The translations under genes and the position numbers were made by a program. This document shows, one piece after another, positions 5,416-6,931 of a DNA stretch of 6,931 bases; the stretch's first letter is position 1, and each line of letters opens with the position of its first letter. The notes below the pieces were generated by a model, which saw nothing but the letters and a program-made list of their open reading frames with translations, did no database searches and was not told where the DNA came from. Origin of the DNA: Clostridia bacterium. GTDB taxonomy: Bacteria; Bacillota; Clostridia; UMGS1883. The stretch is from NCBI GenBank assembly GCA_017441965.1, contig JAFSBF010000094.1, positions 1-6,931 on the forward strand, written 5' to 3'.

Positions 5416-6894
5416 CTACAGAATAATACAGATTAGTCCGCCGCTGCCCTCGTTAATAATTCGCTGAAGTGTTTCCTGAAGCTTACCTCTTGCATCATCG
5501 GGCATTTTGGAAAGCTTACTTTGAAGCCCTTCGTTTACAAGCTCATGAAGAGATTTACCGAATATGTTAGATTCCCATATTTTTGCAGGGTCGCTTTCAA
5601 ATTCGCTGAGAAGATAATGGACAAGCTCCTCTGACTGTTTTTCGCTGCCTACGATGGGATTTACCTCCGTTTCAATGTCCGCCCTTATGAGGTGGATGGA
5701 GGGGGCGCTGGCTCGAAGTCTGACACCGTATCTTCCGCCCTGACGTATGATTTCAGGCTCGCGCAGGGAAAGCTCCTCAATACCTGGCGACACTATGCCG
5801 TAGCCTGTCTGCCGAACTTGGGCAAGTGCGTTGGATATTTTATCATATTCACGCTTGGACTCAGAAAGAGAGCAGAGGAGGGAAACAAGCTCCTCATCAT
5901 TTGAGATTTCAAGTCCTGTTGTTTCTCCAAGTACATCATAGAACAGTCCGTCAGTCATTTCCGTCTGAATAAGTGCAGTTCCCTTGCCAAGTGAAATATC
6001 ATCTATTCGGGCAGATGCAATATATTCATTTTCCTCAAGAAGCGGAATAACAGAATTGATGTGATTGATTTTATGTACGTCTGAAATTGCACTGCGTACA
6101 GTTTTGTAGATTGACTCTTTAAGGTAGTGGTCACTCTTGAGTGCATCAATCCATCCCGGAAGATTTATTCCAAGCTCCTTAAGCGGAAATTCAAAAAGAA
6201 CGTTACGCATAATATTGTTAATATCATCAAGGCGCATATCAGCGCAGGAAAACAGAAAAACGGGAACAGCGTATTTTTCTTCAAGCTCTGATTGCATTTT
6301 TCGTGCAGAGTCGCTTTCAGGCATTGCAGAATTTAAAAGAATGATAAAGGGCTTGTTAATTTCTTTAAGCTCGCTGACAACGCGTTCCTCTGCAGCGACA
6401 TATTCATAGCGCGGAATATCACAAATACTGCCGTCAGTTGTGATTACAAGACCGATGGTGCTATGTTCGCGGATAACCTTTTCAGTACCGATTTCTGCTG
6501 CTTTATCAAAGGGGATATCTTCCTCAAACCACGGGGTGGTAACCATACGGGGCTGCCCGTCCTCGGTATGCCCCTGCGCACCGTTTACGCAGTAACCTAC
6601 ACAGTCAATCATACGCACGTTGAAAGAGGCATTTTCCTCTACATTAATACGCACTGCTTCGTTTGGTATAAACTTAGGCTCTGTTGTCATAATAGTTCTT
6701 CCGCTGCCGCTCTGCGGAAGCTCGTCAACAGTTCGTGTGCGGATATGCTCGTTTTCAATATTGGGGAGAACAAGTAAATCCATAAACCGTTTTATAAATG
6801 TAGATTTTCCCGTTCTCACGGGACCTACTACACCGATATAGATGTCTCCCTGAGTACGCTGGGCAATGTCATTATATATCTTGTACTGCTCCAT
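5416..6894 (-). CDS. spoIVA: SpoIVA, stage IV sporulation protein A (coat morphogenetic ATPase)
   Basis: SpoIVA is a cytoskeleton-like ATPase of the mother cell. It polymerises on the outer forespore membrane (anchored by SpoVM in B. subtilis) and forms the basement layer for coat and cortex assembly. The 492 residues equal the B. subtilis length, and sequence agreement is high end to end. The N-terminal GTPase-like (TRAFAC-related) domain has Walker A GPVRTGKST (24-32, Lys30), the threonine pair in TIMTTEPKF (Thr70, Thr71) implicated in ATP hydrolysis, and Walker B MIDCVGY with Asp97. STIGLVITTDGSICDI and KPFIILLNS follow. The middle domain includes QTGYGIVSPGIEELSLREPEIIRQGGRYGVRL. The C-terminus, needed for membrane targeting, ends INEGSGGLICIIL, one residue different from the classic INEGSGGLIAIIL. 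Start: GGAGG at 6902-6906, 7 bases before ATG. A sigma-E promoter is expected upstream; only 37 bases are visible and no convincing one is present. It is convergent with pgcA. Confidence 0.98.
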   Translation of the reverse strand: MEQYKIYNDIAQRTQGDIYIGVVGPVRTGKSTFIKRFMDLLVLPNIENEHIRTRTVDELPQSGSGRTIMTTEPKFIPNEAVRINVEENASFNVRMIDCVGYCVNGAQGHTEDGQPRMVTTPWFEEDIPFDKAAEIGTEKVIREHSTIGLVITTDGSICDIPRYEYVAAEERVVSELKEINKPFIILLNSAMPESDSARKMQSELEEKYAVPVFLFSCADMRLDDINNIMRNVLFEFPLKELGINLPGWIDALKSDHYLKESIYKTVRSAISDVHKINHINSVIPLLEENEYIASARIDDISLGKGTALIQTEMTDGLFYDVLGETTGLEISNDEELVSLLCSLSESKREYDKISNALAQVRQTGYGIVSPGIEELSLREPEIIRQGGRYGVRLRASAPSIHLIRADIETEVNPIVGSEKQSEELVHYLLSEFESDPAKIWESNIFGKSLHELVNEGLQSKLSKMPDDARGKLQETLQRIINEGSGGLICIIL

Positions 6895-6931
6895 AATAAT
6901 TCCTCCATACTTGTTTGTTTTGGTACATTGT

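Noticed and set aside
5692..6841. Several plus-strand open frames opposite spoIVA
   Set aside because: They are shadows of spoIVA, without ribosome binding sites or family resemblance.
6895..6931. Sigma-E -10-like CAAACAAG upstream of spoIVA (minus strand)
   Set aside because: It lies only 3 bases from the GGAGG ribosome binding site, which would place the transcript start inside that site. The true promoter is probably beyond the window.

Overview
The window comes from an endospore-forming member of the Firmicutes, most likely class Clostridia. The basis is two dedicated sporulation genes (spoVT and spoIVA), consistently strong GGAG-type ribosome binding sites, AT-rich intergenic DNA and a eukaryotic-type phosphoglucomutase of the PgcA class. 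A finer assignment (for example Oscillospiraceae or Ruminococcaceae) is only a guess. All five complete genes and the one partial gene belong to recognisable families. No mobile-element gene, CRISPR array, tRNA or rRNA is visible.

Layout: (1) 1-626 (+) is the 3' part of a UPF0210/PFL-family (DUF711) gene cut by the window edge. (2) 627-933 is a gene-free stretch that is very rich in inverted repeats. Nested hairpins at 634-870 are flanked by near-identical 19-nt direct repeats (631-649 and 873-891), and a perfect 22-bp bidirectional terminator (872-916) follows. (3) 934-2289 (-) is an AzgA-type (NCS2) purine permease. (4) 2290-2477 is a divergent promoter region. (5) 2478-3020 (+) is spoVT, ending in a strong terminator. 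(6) 3162-5361 (+) is a two-gene operon with its own promoter: a VanZ-like membrane protein followed after one base by an alpha-phosphoglucomutase, closed by a strong terminator at 5364-5398. (7) 5416-6894 (-) is spoIVA, convergent with that operon; its promoter lies mostly or wholly beyond the right edge.

How the genes fit together: SpoVT (forespore transcription factor) and SpoIVA (mother-cell ATPase that builds the spore-coat basement layer) act in the two compartments of the same sporangium. The phosphoglucomutase supplies glucose-1-phosphate for envelope glycopolymers or glycogen, and is tightly coupled to a small VanZ-like membrane protein of unknown function. The permease would import purine bases. 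The genes sit in separate transcription units bounded by terminators, so this is mostly ordinary core-genome DNA. The one part not explained by known features is the folded intergenic element at 631-916. It could be a non-autonomous (MITE-like) repeat or a structured RNA, and it is the best candidate here for something undescribed.
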